From Viridothelium virens (lineage: Eukaryota > Ascomycota > Dothideomycetes > Trypetheliales > Trypetheliaceae), in contig ML991779.1 in NCBI GenBank assembly GCA_010094025.1, forward strand, positions 248,001 through 312,000: a stretch of 64,000 nt of DNA. Direction: 5' to 3'. The notes beneath the pieces were generated by a model, which was not told the origin of the DNA, searched no databases, and saw only the letters and a program-made list of their open reading frames with translations. Made by a program: the position numbers and the translations under genes. Position 1 is the stretch's first letter. Every line of letters starts with the position of its first letter. Below, in pieces: positions 1 through 9,968 of this stretch.

Positions 1-569
1 ACCCAGCAGGCCGACGGAAAAGCAAGCAGACAGCGGGAGCGTTCTTTGCGTTGACACGAAAGAAGCAAGATGGTTTGTGGATGAAGTCGGGTGCGGAGTT
101 TCCTGGTCCGCCTAGCGGGATCGCCGACCGACCAGTCTCGCTCGTTTTCCAAAGCTCTCCACATGATCTTAATGACCATGACTTGCAGCATCAGAACTCC
201 CCCAGCACGATAGCTACCGATAGCCTTAGTCTACACCGCTCGCTAATTCCTGGGGATCGTATATCCATGCAGCACCTACCTCTCCGCCCCATTAATCAGG
301 CCATTGCCCGGCACAATTCCACCCTTCTTACCGCTACAAGCGCCTCCCGAAGCCGATCTTGGAGCATAGCGCACTTTCTTTTGGACTCTTCCCCGCCTCG
401 CGCCCTCTACTCCACTTCTCCCTCCGTCGTTTCGTTGAGATTTCGTTCCAATTTTTCTGGCATTTGCTCAATTGCGCCCTTCTCTTGTAGATCTCCGCCA
501 ACACATAGGCCAGCTGGGCGAGTCTCTAACACTACTGGCTCTAAGAGACATTGTTCATATCGGCGAAAC
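1..569. other. Upstream region / possible N-terminal extension of the M1 aminopeptidase
   Basis: The reading frame of the first aminopeptidase exon stays open upstream of the chosen ATG at 570, back to about 51. An in-frame ATG at 267 would start an extension rich in Ser, Arg and Ala and poor in acidic residues, resembling a mitochondrial presequence. A possible short intron (about 430-489, ending cttgtag) is also visible. Whether any of this is translated cannot be decided from sequence alone. Confidence 0.3.
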
Positions 570-3354
570 ATGTGCAAGCTTCACCGAGACACGGAAGAGG
601 CTGGTGGTAGCTTGGACATCACCAAGGGTCGAGAAGTGTTGCCGAAGAATGTGAAGCCCACGCACTACGACCTCACGCTAGAACCCAATTTCCAAACCTT
701 TAAGTATGATGGCAAGGTGGATATAGAGTGTGTGCCAATAAGCTAGGCTTCTCCACACTGATGGTCCAGCACAATCGCTAAACAATCTCTCAGTCTGGAC
801 GTCTTGGAGGATACAAAATCAATATCACTCAACACCCTAGAACTCGACATCGAGAAATCCGAAGTTCGCTCCGGTTCATCCCTTATTACCTCGTCGCCGC
901 AATTATCGCACGATGCGGACGCTCAAACGACTACACTCTCGTTCGACCAGACGATACCAGCAGGGAGCAAGGCAAAGCTTTCGCTTACATTCACGGGCAC
1001 ACTCAACGACAACATGGCGGGTTTCTACAGGTCGTCCTGGCAGGGGTCTGATGGATCAAAGCAGTGGATGGCGACGACACAGATGGAGGCCACAGATGCC
1101 CGAAGAGCATTTCCGTGTTGGGATGAACCTGCCCTCAAGGCCCGCTTTACCGTCACTCTGATCGCTGACAAACATCTGACCTGTCTGAGTAACATGGACG
1201 AAGCTTCCGCGACAGAGGTCGACTCAAAAATCTCTGGTGGCAAGAGGATTGCCCACAAATTCAATACCTCTCCTCTTATGTCGACTTATCTCTTGGCATT
1301 TATCGTCAGCGAGTTGAAGTCAATTGAAACGAACAGTTTTCGAGTACCCATTCGCGTTTTTGCAACCCCAGATAAGGATATCGAACACGGCCGATTCTCC
1401 CTCGAACTTGCCGCTCGAACCCTAGAGTTCTACGAAAAAAAGTTCAACAGCAAGTTTCCCCTCCCAAAAATGGACATGGCTGCCATACCGGACTTTAGCG
1501 CTGGTGCTATGGAGAATTGGGGCTTAGTCACCTATCGGGTCGTCGACATCTTGTTCGATCAGAAAACCGCCAGCGCATCGTCAAAACAGCGCGTTGCCGA
1601 GGTTGTCCAGCACGAGCTAGCACATCAATGGTTTGGCAACCTTGTGACCATGGACTTTTGGGATGGTTTGTGGCTAAACGAGGGATTCGCAACGTGGATG
1701 TCGTGGTATTCTTGTAATGCCTTCTACCCGGAATGGAAGGTCTGGCAGGGTTATGTGACCGGTGAGTCCTGCACGAAAGGCCCCATAACACCGTTGTAAC
1801 TGACTCGATGTTGCAGATAATCTGCAGAGTGCACTTTCGCTCGACTCGTTACGAAGTAGTCACCCAATTGAAGTCCCAGTCAAGCGAGCGGACGAAATCA
1901 ACCAAATATTTGATGCCATTTCTTACTCAAAGGGCTCATGCGTCCTCCGCATGATTTCCACCTATCTCGGTGAGGAGACTTTTATGGAGGGTATTCGTCG
2001 ATATTTGGCTAAATATGCCTATGGGAACACGCAAACTAAAGATCTTTGGGCATCTCTAAGCGATGCCAGTGGTAAGGATGTGGAACAGGTCATGGATATC
2101 TGGACGAAAAACGTCGGGTTTCCTGTCGTGCACGTGACGGAAGATCCAAGCTCAAAATCTATTCACGTGAAGCAGAACCGATTCTTGCGAACGGCTGATG
2201 TTAAGCCAGATGAAGATAAGACACTGTATCCTGTGTTTCTTGAGCTACGTACTAAAGATGGAGTTAATAAGGACCTTGTCCTATCGAAGAGGGAGGAGAG
2301 CTTCAAAGTCGATGATCTGGATTTTTTCAAACTGAATGCTGACCATTCGGGTATTTACCGAACTTCCTACACACCAGAACGGATGGAGAAACTTGGAAAC
2401 GCTGCAAGGAAGGGCCTTCTCTCGACTGAAGACCGAGCAGGTATGATTGCGGATGCTGGCGCACTTGCTTCCACTGGCTATCAAAAGACATCCGCCCTCT
2501 TCTCCCTGCTCCAAAGCTTCAGCTCCGAATCCGAATTCGTTGTCTGGGACGAAATTCTCTCCCGCCTCTCCTCCGTCCGCGCCACCTGGCTCTTCGAAGA
2601 CCAGAGCACCAAGGACGCGCTCCGCGCCTTCCAGCGCGACCTGTCCAGCGCCAAATCCCACCAGCTCGGCTGGACCTTCCGCGACTCCGACGGCCACGTC
2701 GCCCAGCAATTCAAGTCGCTCCTCTTCGGCAGCGCCGCCCTCGCTGGAGATGCCTCCACCCGCGAGGCCGCCTTCGACATGTTCGCCCGCTTCACCGCCG
2801 GCGAGCGCTCCGCCATCCACCCTAACCTCCGTGGCGCCATCTACGCCATCGTCCTCCAGGAAGGCGGCGCCAAGGAATACGATGCTATTCTCGCTGAGTA
2901 TAAGAATGCGGCGACGAGCGAGGAGCGCAACACGGCGCTGCGCGCGCTCGGACGCGCGAAGGGCTCGAACCTCATCGAGCGTACGCTTGGACTGCCGCTT
3001 GACAGCAATGTCGTCAAGCCGCAGGATATCTACCTGCCGATCAGTGGGTTGAGGCTACATGAGCAGGGTGTGGACGCGCTCTGGAAGTGGATGACGGGGA
3101 ATTGGGAGCAATTGCAGAAGGTGCTGCCACCTGGGATGACGATGTTGAGTAGTGTGGTCGCCATTTGTACGAGCGCGTTGACGAAGCGGGAGCAGTGGGA
3201 TGAGGTGGAGAAGTTCTTCAAAGACAAAAGTACGAAGGGATTCGATCGCGCGTTGGCGCAGAGTAGTGATAGTGTGCGAGCGAAGGATATGTGGAGGACG
3301 AGGGATGCCGAAGATGTGAGAGCATGGCTGAGGGAGAAAGGTTATTTGTCTTGA
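570..3354 (+). CDS. APE2: M1-family zinc aminopeptidase (Ape2/Aap1 type)
   Basis: Puromycin-sensitive/alanine-arginine type aminopeptidase that removes N-terminal residues from peptides in the cytosol. Exons 570-727, 794-1761 and 1817-3354 join in frame to give 887 residues, the normal family length. The join at 727/794 restores the conserved start of the first beta domain. Visible motifs are the exopeptidase motif GAMEN (about residues 290-294), the zinc motif HELAH (326-330) and the third ligand Glu in NEGFA (349), with the usual 18-residue spacing. The long C-terminal ERAP1-type helical domain follows. The ATG at 570 was chosen because it gives the usual N terminus just before the conserved VKPTHYDLTLEP segment; an upstream in-frame ATG could give a mitochondrial form. 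GC rises sharply from about 2500, but the frame and protein character do not change. The yeast symbol is by family; APE2 and AAP1 are paralogues. Confidence 0.93.
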
Positions 3355-3616
3355 AGAGGTTGACCAAAGATTTGGATACAATGTGGTGGTGATCTCTGCT
3401 CTGAGCCCCATGCATCTATAGCCTTTCCTGCGGGAAGTAGATATCATGATATATAGGGATGTCGTCCCTTTTGCTTTCGTGCTCTCTATTGGATCTTTAT
3501 GTCGGAATGGTTACCAGCCCTGTATGTTTGAAACCCATTCAGCGGCACCACACAACTACAGAGCATATAGATCCTGTTTCAAAGCTCCACGAACTCCACG
3601 AGAACCTGTATCTACA

Positions 3617-4770
3617 CTACTCTCCCTCTTGATCCCCAATCTTTTCCAACTTCCCCATCGCCCTCTTCTCCCCAGTCTCCCCGATCAGCCGTATCCGATC
3701 GAGCCGCACCTTCTCTCCCTCCCCTTCTCCATCCACCACAAAGACCACCAGACTTGTCACATTCTGAAACTTCACAAACCGCAATTCGAGCTTCGCTGTT
3801 GCCGTCGCCGGGTCCCAGTCTCCAGGCCGCACCTCAATCTCCTGTGCTGCAGGCTCGTCCTCCGCCTCATCGAACCCGAGATTATTGCTGCGATTTGTAA
3901 AGAGACGTATTGTGCGCGGACGCATCGGCGCTTCAGACTCATCTTCCTCCTCGGGGGCAGCTGGCGCGCAGGAGGTGAGGTGCAAGGTGTGGATTTTAAG
4001 TGTTGATTGAAAGGGGATGAAGAGCATAACCTGTTCATCTGTGTCGCTTTCGATCCAGTCAGATTTGGCACCTGATCCTGCCCCTGCTCCAGCCGTCGCT
4101 TCCTTGCCCTTGCCCTTGCCTCCTCCTTCAGCAGCTGCTAGTGAACCCGGACGGCTGGAGTGGAAGAGGGTGCGCGCCTCGCCGAGGGCGGTGTCGACGT
4201 TGAGGAGGTCGATGCCTTGAACGTCGACTTGATCGGTGACGTCGATGTAGTTGCGCGGAAGGGAGGCGCCGAGCCAGGTTGTGGATGAGCCAGAAGAAGA
4301 GGCTTCGCCAAAGCCAGCAGCGGACGAGCTGTCCGAATCGGCTTCTTGAGCGAGCTTGCGGACAGCTTCGTTGAGACCTTTTGGGTCAGCGCCACGGAGA
4401 CGTGAGACTTCGCGGCCGTTTTTGAATACGAGGAAGGTGGGCATTCTATGTCGGAGAGCAATTTCTAATCAGACTTTTGGGCTCTCTGGCGGGGAATGAT
4501 GGTGTGGGACTGGGGTAGAGGCAGGTAAGTTCATTCTACGCACGCGGTGATGTTATAAGACTGGGCTATTTGTGTCTGTTTATCGGTATCGACTTTGGTA
4601 AACGTAACCTTGTTCGGTCTTGAGAGCTGCGAGGATAGCTGTTCGTATATTGGAGCTATTGATTTGCAAGGTCCACACCATGTCGCCCAAAAATCGGTCA
4701 CGACGACGGTACTGCTGGAGAGAAGCTGTTGAAATTGGGAGGGCGATTGGATTTCAACTATTTGTGACAT
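3617..4770 (-). CDS. Thioredoxin-like protein with C-terminal PITH domain (TXNL1-like)
   Basis: Two exons on the minus strand, 4770-4544 and 4445-3617, join in frame to 351 residues. The first about 105 residues are a thioredoxin fold with the active site WCGPC near residue 32 and the cis-Pro region MPTFLVFKNG just after the splice. A Ser-rich linker leads to a PITH domain (about 150-330: YIDVTDQVDVQGIDLLN..., an acidic insert, then LRFVKFQNVTSLVVFVVDG), which docks TXNL1 to the 26S proteasome in other eukaryotes. The start at 4770 opens directly on the thioredoxin strand; the frame continues upstream without similarity. The protein is longer than human TXNL1 (289) because of the linker and inserts. 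It is convergent with the aminopeptidase; their stops are about 260 nt apart. Confidence 0.92.
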
Positions 4771-5365
4771 GGTGAAAGTGGCGTACAGAAAGAGAGGATA
4801 GAAGACTGGGACCGGGGGGAAATAGTTCAAAGGTGGGTTTCCAGGTCGCGTTCTGGTGGGGCAACAAGCGACCACGACAGCGACAACGTCACCGGCCAGA
4901 GCAAGCAGTAAGACACGAAGTAAACATTAGGTAGGAATCCCGATAGCCAACCTAGCCGAGCAAACAAGCTTGAAAGGTCGTCTTAGTTGTTCTTACCCGC
5001 GTACGAAGTACTTTAATATTCTTTGCCACATCGAACTCCAAGGATTCTAACCGAACAGGCAGCCAAGCAGCGACGGGCTCCCAAACGTGGCAAGCACCTA
5101 ATTCGATTATGCTATACTGAAGCTGTCAAAGTCAGCGATCAATCTGGCATGACGGACTTCCAAGGTCTTTCACCGACGACCACAGAGAGAAAATTCATTA
5201 TCGCCTGGAGCTATACATTTCTCACAGTCGTTTACGGCCCAAGCATCGTTTCATTCATAACAGGCTTGCGCCAGCGCTTTCTTCGCCGCCGACGGCAGCC
5301 ATAAAAGCGTGCAAATTCACCTCATCCTGGACTAGGAATCTGGAAGACTTCCCTACATTACCAAG
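4771..5365. other. Divergent promoter region with a weak small reading frame
   Basis: Space between the divergent thioredoxin-PITH and TUG/UBX genes. A small plus-strand frame (ATG at 5150, stop at 5304, about 51 residues, one hydrophobic stretch then a basic tail) lies just before the TUG start. It could be an upstream ORF or chance; I do not recognise it. No repeats or RNA genes seen. Confidence 0.3.
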
Positions 5366-6982
5366 ATGGCGTCCCACATCTTTGTCATCGACTCAGCTGC
5401 GCGTCGAACACAAATCAAAACCTCGCCAGGTACCTATTTACGAGACGTACTCGAGCAAGCTTGCAAAGTCAAAGGGTTGAATGCAGATCAGTATGAGCTC
5501 AAGCAAGGGAACAAGGTCGTCGACTTGTCCCTAAGTATACGGCTGTCTGGCCTTTCGTCAGGAGCTAAGCTGGATCTTGTCCAATCCTCCCGAACACCCT
5601 CTGTCATATCGATTGCCCTGCAGCTGCCGGGATCAGAAGGAAGCACACGCTTGACAGATAAATTTCCAAGCAACACATCGCTGTGGCAAATACTACGAAG
5701 ATTTGAAAGTGGAGCTGCTGGTCAAGGACAATCTACGTCAAACAAGACATACAATTTCACACAGCGAGGTACGACACAACTTCAAAATGGTGTCTCTGGA
5801 GCGGGAAGAATATATTACGATATGCCAGTTATCTTTGTTCTTGGGAGAGAGCTAGGGACACTTCCAGACCTACAAAAGACGTTGGGCCAGCTGGGTTTGA
5901 ACAAGGGAAGCTCACTACTGCGGCTAAGCTTCAAGAACACCGGGCAACCGATCGAGGAGGTTATGGCTGAGATCTCCGAGTTCTTCAAAGAAGATCAATC
6001 GGCAAAAGTAACGAATGTTGAGGGTTCCAGAGATCAAGCACAGTCAACTTCCAATCCAGAAGCAGAACCAGCCCACATCACAGAGGCCCTCGCCAGCATT
6101 CCCTCAACTAGCTCGGCCCCCTCCTCCGAACCACCTGCGTCATTTACTTCGCCCGTCTCCCCACCTGAAAGCACTCAAGCCCCTCCAGCCCCTTCCGATC
6201 CTGAACCCATAAACACCACATCCGCCACCTCAATATCAGACGGTGCCTCTCCCAACACCGACCCCTCCCCGCTCACCGCCCCAGACTCCCGCCACCTAAT
6301 CATCTTCCACCCCCCCTCAAGCTCCACCCCCCACGCCGCCCTCGCGACCCATAACGCCGCGGACTACGAACCCACCATCGACCACGCGAAGTCGCACCAA
6401 GCCGTGCTCGCCGCCGCCAGCCGTCCGTCGCGCCTCCCCTCCGACGCCGAAGTCGCGTCCCGCGCGCAGTCCGCACAGGAGGCGCTGGCTCGCATCGCCG
6501 CCATCGACGTGGTGGTTCGTCTGCCCGATCAGTCGCGCGTACAGGCGCGCTTCATGCAGGACGACACGGTGGCGAGCCTGTATGGGTTTGTGAGGGGGCT
6601 GATGGAGTTGGCTGGAGAGCCGTTTGAGTTGAAGTGGATGGATGATCGGGCGAGGTTGAGGGTGCTGAGGGAGGGGGAGGAGGGGCGGGAGACGCTGATT
6701 CAAGGGTTGGGGATGCGGAACCGGACGTTGGTGAGTTTGGTATGGGGTGATGGGGCGAGTGCGAGGACGAGAGAGGTGCCAGTTTTGAAGGGGGAGTGGA
6801 GAGAGAGGGCAAAGGCGTTGGAAGTGGAGCACAAGGGAGCAGGGGCGATGCAGGAGAGAGGGGAGGTGAGTGCTGGTGCGGAGGGAAGTAAGATGGGGAA
6901 TGAGGGCATCGGAAAAGAAAGAAAAGGCAGAGAGGATATTGAGAGTAAGATGAAGAAGTTCTTGGGGTTCAAGAAGAAGTGA
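5366..6982 (+). CDS. TUG/ASPSCR1-like UBX-domain protein (p97/Cdc48 cofactor)
   Basis: Single exon, 538 residues. The N terminus (about 1-75) is a TUG-type ubiquitin-like domain (HIFVIDSAARRTQIKTSPGT... LKQGNKVVDLSLSIRLSGLSSGAKLDLV), followed by a second ubiquitin-like stretch (about 80-200). A long low-complexity Pro/Ser/Thr linker (about 215-320) follows, then a C-terminal UBX domain (about 380-465: VVVRLPDQSRVQARFMQDDTV... TLVSLVWGDG). The tail is highly charged. Family members, including yeast Ubx4, bind Cdc48/p97 and affect its assembly and membrane traffic. The start at 5366 gives the canonical beta strand immediately. The antisense strand of the GC-rich 3' half is open by chance. Confidence 0.9.
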   Translation: MASHIFVIDSAARRTQIKTSPGTYLRDVLEQACKVKGLNADQYELKQGNKVVDLSLSIRLSGLSSGAKLDLVQSSRTPSVISIALQLPGSEGSTRLTDKFPSNTSLWQILRRFESGAAGQGQSTSNKTYNFTQRGTTQLQNGVSGAGRIYYDMPVIFVLGRELGTLPDLQKTLGQLGLNKGSSLLRLSFKNTGQPIEEVMAEISEFFKEDQSAKVTNVEGSRDQAQSTSNPEAEPAHITEALASIPSTSSAPSSEPPASFTSPVSPPESTQAPPAPSDPEPINTTSATSISDGASPNTDPSPLTAPDSRHLIIFHPPSSSTPHAALATHNAADYEPTIDHAKSHQAVLAAASRPSRLPSDAEVASRAQSAQEALARIAAIDVVVRLPDQSRVQARFMQDDTVASLYGFVRGLMELAGEPFELKWMDDRARLRVLREGEEGRETLIQGLGMRNRTLVSLVWGDGASARTREVPVLKGEWRERAKALEVEHKGAGAMQERGEVSAGAEGSKMGNEGIGKERKGREDIESKMKKFLGFKKK

Positions 6983-7282
6983 GGTTGGTGAGGTATTGGG
7001 CGGATGGGGCTTTTTAAGACTTTTTGTCGTGATGACTTTGGCCGCTCGCTGTCGTCTGTCTCGCGAATCACGATTTTCGGTATGACGTTTGTATGTAGGA
7101 TAAAGCCCGCTAAAGGCATCAAGATTTTCGTGGATAGATTGGAAGGCAAATAAATCCCTTTGGACCGTGTGATAACGCCTAGCTAGCCTCAGCATGACAA
7201 TGCTTGGAGAAGCTTAGTATGCCTTCCGTCTCTACTTCGCAACCGCAAAACTCAGAAGCAAATCCACACATTCTCGCTCCGC

Positions 7283-7796
7283 TTAATGTTGCCCAGCTCT
7301 CCTCGACTCAGCAATCACTTTGGTCATCTCATCCACCTTCGCTTTGGCCCTCCCAAACGTTCCAAGCCGCTTCTTAGCCAATTTCCTGGCGCGTTTGTCC
7401 TTGCTGTTTCGAAGAAGCTCAATAACTCGGCGTTCATAGGGTGCGAGTCTAGGAATTCGTCAGTCGACGTCAATTAAACGCATCCATGTGCTTTATGGAG
7501 TCGAGGGCTGGTAAGGTAGGCATCCCGGATAGGATACTGGAAGATCGAGGGAAAGCGTACCCTGAGACTTCCTTGACGATTTCTCTCACAAAAGTCGTCC
7601 GTCGTGTAGCATGGCCATGTCGATTGGAGATTTTTGCTTTCGGTGTACGAGGCGTAACTTTCTGTAGTCGGAAGAATCTTGGTCAGTCATGGGTATCATT
7701 TCTCAGCGTCCGGGCGTAAAACCGTATGGCAGAACGTACATGACCCGAGTTGAGACCGATGGCGATGCCACTTTTCTGTTTAGCTTCCTTCGGCAT
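7283..7796 (-). CDS. RPL36: 60S ribosomal protein eL36
   Basis: Three exons on the minus strand, 7796-7740, 7661-7561 and 7448-7283, join to 107 residues. The family signatures are intact: [11 protein letters not shown] at the N terminus, [20 protein letters not shown] in the middle, and [20 protein letters not shown] near the C terminus. Splice sites are canonical (gtacgt and gtacgc donors, cag and tag acceptors). Introns early in the coding region are typical of fungal ribosomal protein genes. No single reading frame covers the gene, so it is easily missed without splicing. It is divergent from the downstream Sfk1/DRAM gene. Confidence 0.95.
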
Positions 7797-8450
7797 CTTG
7801 GTGGTTGGTCGTCGATAGAGAGCTATCAAGATGCTTCACATCGATTTCTGATGTCGTTGAATTAGCGCACACAGTGCGGACAGCGGCTCTCGGGACTACA
7901 CGATCTTCCGGCGCCGACAAGCGAGATGAGGTCTGACCTCCGGCTCCTCCCACCCGTGCCACCTCCGTTGCTGACTGTTTCGGTGGTTTCCTAAAGCGAC
8001 AGACAGACCGGGGCAGTCTCGCAGCATGACAATTGGATCGGGATGGAATCGGAATCGGCCATGGCAATTTGCCAAGCATGACGTTAACGTTGTTTCGGCG
8101 CGACAACAAGCGCGCTTCCGTGACGACAGCCCTAGCCAAAGTAATTAGCGGTCGCTGGTTAATTACCAGGAAGCCAGCTTGTTTTCAGCATGCTCTATCT
8201 TTTTCGCTTTCTTTCTTCTTATCCATTTTTCGTCTATTCCTCGGTTTCGATTTGGTAGTACATTGAGGATTGCGGGTTGCGGAGTGGAACTGTGACATTA
8301 CGTTCATTCTCTCCGCGCATATCCGAGCAGGTCCGCGCCGTCCAGCTTGCAAGTTGAATGATTAAGCAACGACCCCAGAGGACGACTCCTCGCCTCAGTC
8401 ATCTCTAAATCCTCTTCCAAAGGTGGGACTGAAGTATTATACTGCCAATC
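7797..8450. other. Divergent promoter, eL36 / Sfk1-DRAM-like gene
   Basis: No supported gene. It holds a pyrimidine-rich tract around 8190-8245 (runs of ttt/ctt on the plus strand), common in fungal promoters. An open minus-strand frame runs out of the eL36 5' end, but its protein has no recognisable character. Confidence 0.4.
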
Positions 8451-9538
8451 ATGCTCATCGCAAACGTCGCGTGGGTCTTGCCACTGGTGAGCGCCATCGT
8501 CTGGCTAGGTACTTCTCCTCCTGACTATACAAACAAATTTCTGAGGTAGATTCTAAAGTATACTAGGGATGCTCGCCGCAATGTTAGGGTATTGGGTTGC
8601 CAGAGGATCACCTCATTATCCTTCTTTCAATGCGGATCAGCATATCGCGTATGCCTCCAAGATCTCTCTTCTTCCCCCTATAGGTACAGGCAAGACTAAA
8701 CTCGCCTTCCATTAGATACATCTCAGATGTCGGCGCGTCCAACCTCAAACCCCTCTTCATAGCTGGCTGCTCAGTTATGGTTGTGACCCTCGATCTTGCC
8801 ATGATTGCCGAGCGATGGCTACGGCATTCAGGACGACTCGCCCACAACACAAGCCGATGGCAGAAGGCCCTTTCTGGCTTGGCTATCTTTACTGCAATCA
8901 TCGGCGCGTGCGGGTTGATCTTACTGAGTATTTTTGACACGAGGAGATATCCGCACGTGCATGATGCGATGCTTGCGGTATTCATGTAAGAACACTACCT
9001 TTTTTCAAATTTCCTAGGAGAAGTTGCTGAACTGAATGCAAAGCATCGGATATGTGCTGTCCGCAATCTTCATATGTGCCGAGTATCAGCGTCTAGGCAT
9101 CCACTTCCGGCAGCGTCCTATCTTGCGTTATTCCTTCTGGATCAAGCTTGTCTTTATTATCGTTGAAGTTGGCCTTGCCATTGGTACGTCCTCTTCTAGG
9201 AATCCTTTCCCGCCCTCCCGGCCCTCCATCTCTACTAACTTCTCTGTCATCATCTAGGTTTCGGAGTTGAAACCGACCGGGCCCGGTACAATCCTGGCGC
9301 CATTCTTGAATGGATCATAGCCCTCATTTTTACTGGCTATATCCTTAGCTTCTTCGTCGATCTGTTCCCAGCTGTACGTCACAAGCCAGGTTCGCTCAAC
9401 GCTGCGGACCCAGAGATGGCGGGTGTCGATCATTACTCGGCTGGGAGTGGGCAAGGGTTGACAGATGGGGCTGGAGACCGGTTTTACGCTCAGCCATATG
9501 CCTCCACGGAGCCGCAGCCACCGTCGAGGAATTTTTGA
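8451..9538 (+). CDS. Frag1/DRAM/Sfk1-family multi-pass membrane protein
   Basis: Five exons (8451-8508, 8567-8648, 8716-8985, 9044-9183, 9258-9538) join in frame to 276 residues. All splice borders are GT-AG and all joins preserve the frame. Hydropathy by eye shows about six membrane segments: MLIANVAWVLPLVSAIVWLG at the N terminus, then segments starting near IAGCSVMVVTLDLAMIAE, ALSGLAIFTAIIGACGLILL, IIGYVLSAIFICAEY, FWIKLVFIIVEVGLAIGFG and WIIALIFTGYILSFFVDLFP. The conserved loop SDVGASNLKPLF is typical of the family. Yeast Sfk1 supports PI4P signalling at the plasma membrane. The hydrophilic tail (about 235-276) is probably cytosolic. Function here is inferred from family only. Confidence 0.85.
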
Positions 9539-9968
9539 GCAGTGGAAGAACTTTTTTTGTACGCATATACCCTAGTTGGAGATCATGTCCTGAAGAAGCA
9601 TCGGTTGGCGTAGGTATCGATTTGCATCTGCAATTCATTTGCATCAGCGCAGTACACCGAAGCGTGTTGTTTGCTTTTTTCCAGACCTCAAGCAATTTAA
9701 AGTTCTTATTAGATGTAAATGGCGAAACGGCCAGGAAGATACCCTGAGTCCGCCTTTTGGCCGGACAGTAGCTAACATACATCAGGAATACTTTTGCACT
9801 TTATCGCAGAGCGATTGATGTCTATAAGTCCGCCTGTACTCCACGCTAATGCCGAGCCTTCCTCCACAAATGCGCCTACCAATGATGCCTTTCCCTTGCC
9901 ATTTCTTTACCAGAGAGCTGATCTAAATGCATCCCATAGCCATATGATACTGTGACGGGGAGCGAGCG
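9539..9968. other. Convergent intergenic space
   Basis: 3' flanks of the Sfk1/DRAM-like gene (plus) and dolichol kinase (minus). Nothing recognised. Confidence 0.4.

Noticed and set aside
5150-5304. Small frame before the TUG/UBX gene
   Set aside because: About 51 codons with one hydrophobic stretch but no family resemblance; more likely 5' leader than a gene. Noted within the intergenic entry only.
6317-7195. 292-codon minus-strand frame
   Set aside because: It is a shadow of the GC-rich UBX-domain exon; composition is Pro/His/Leu-rich without motifs.
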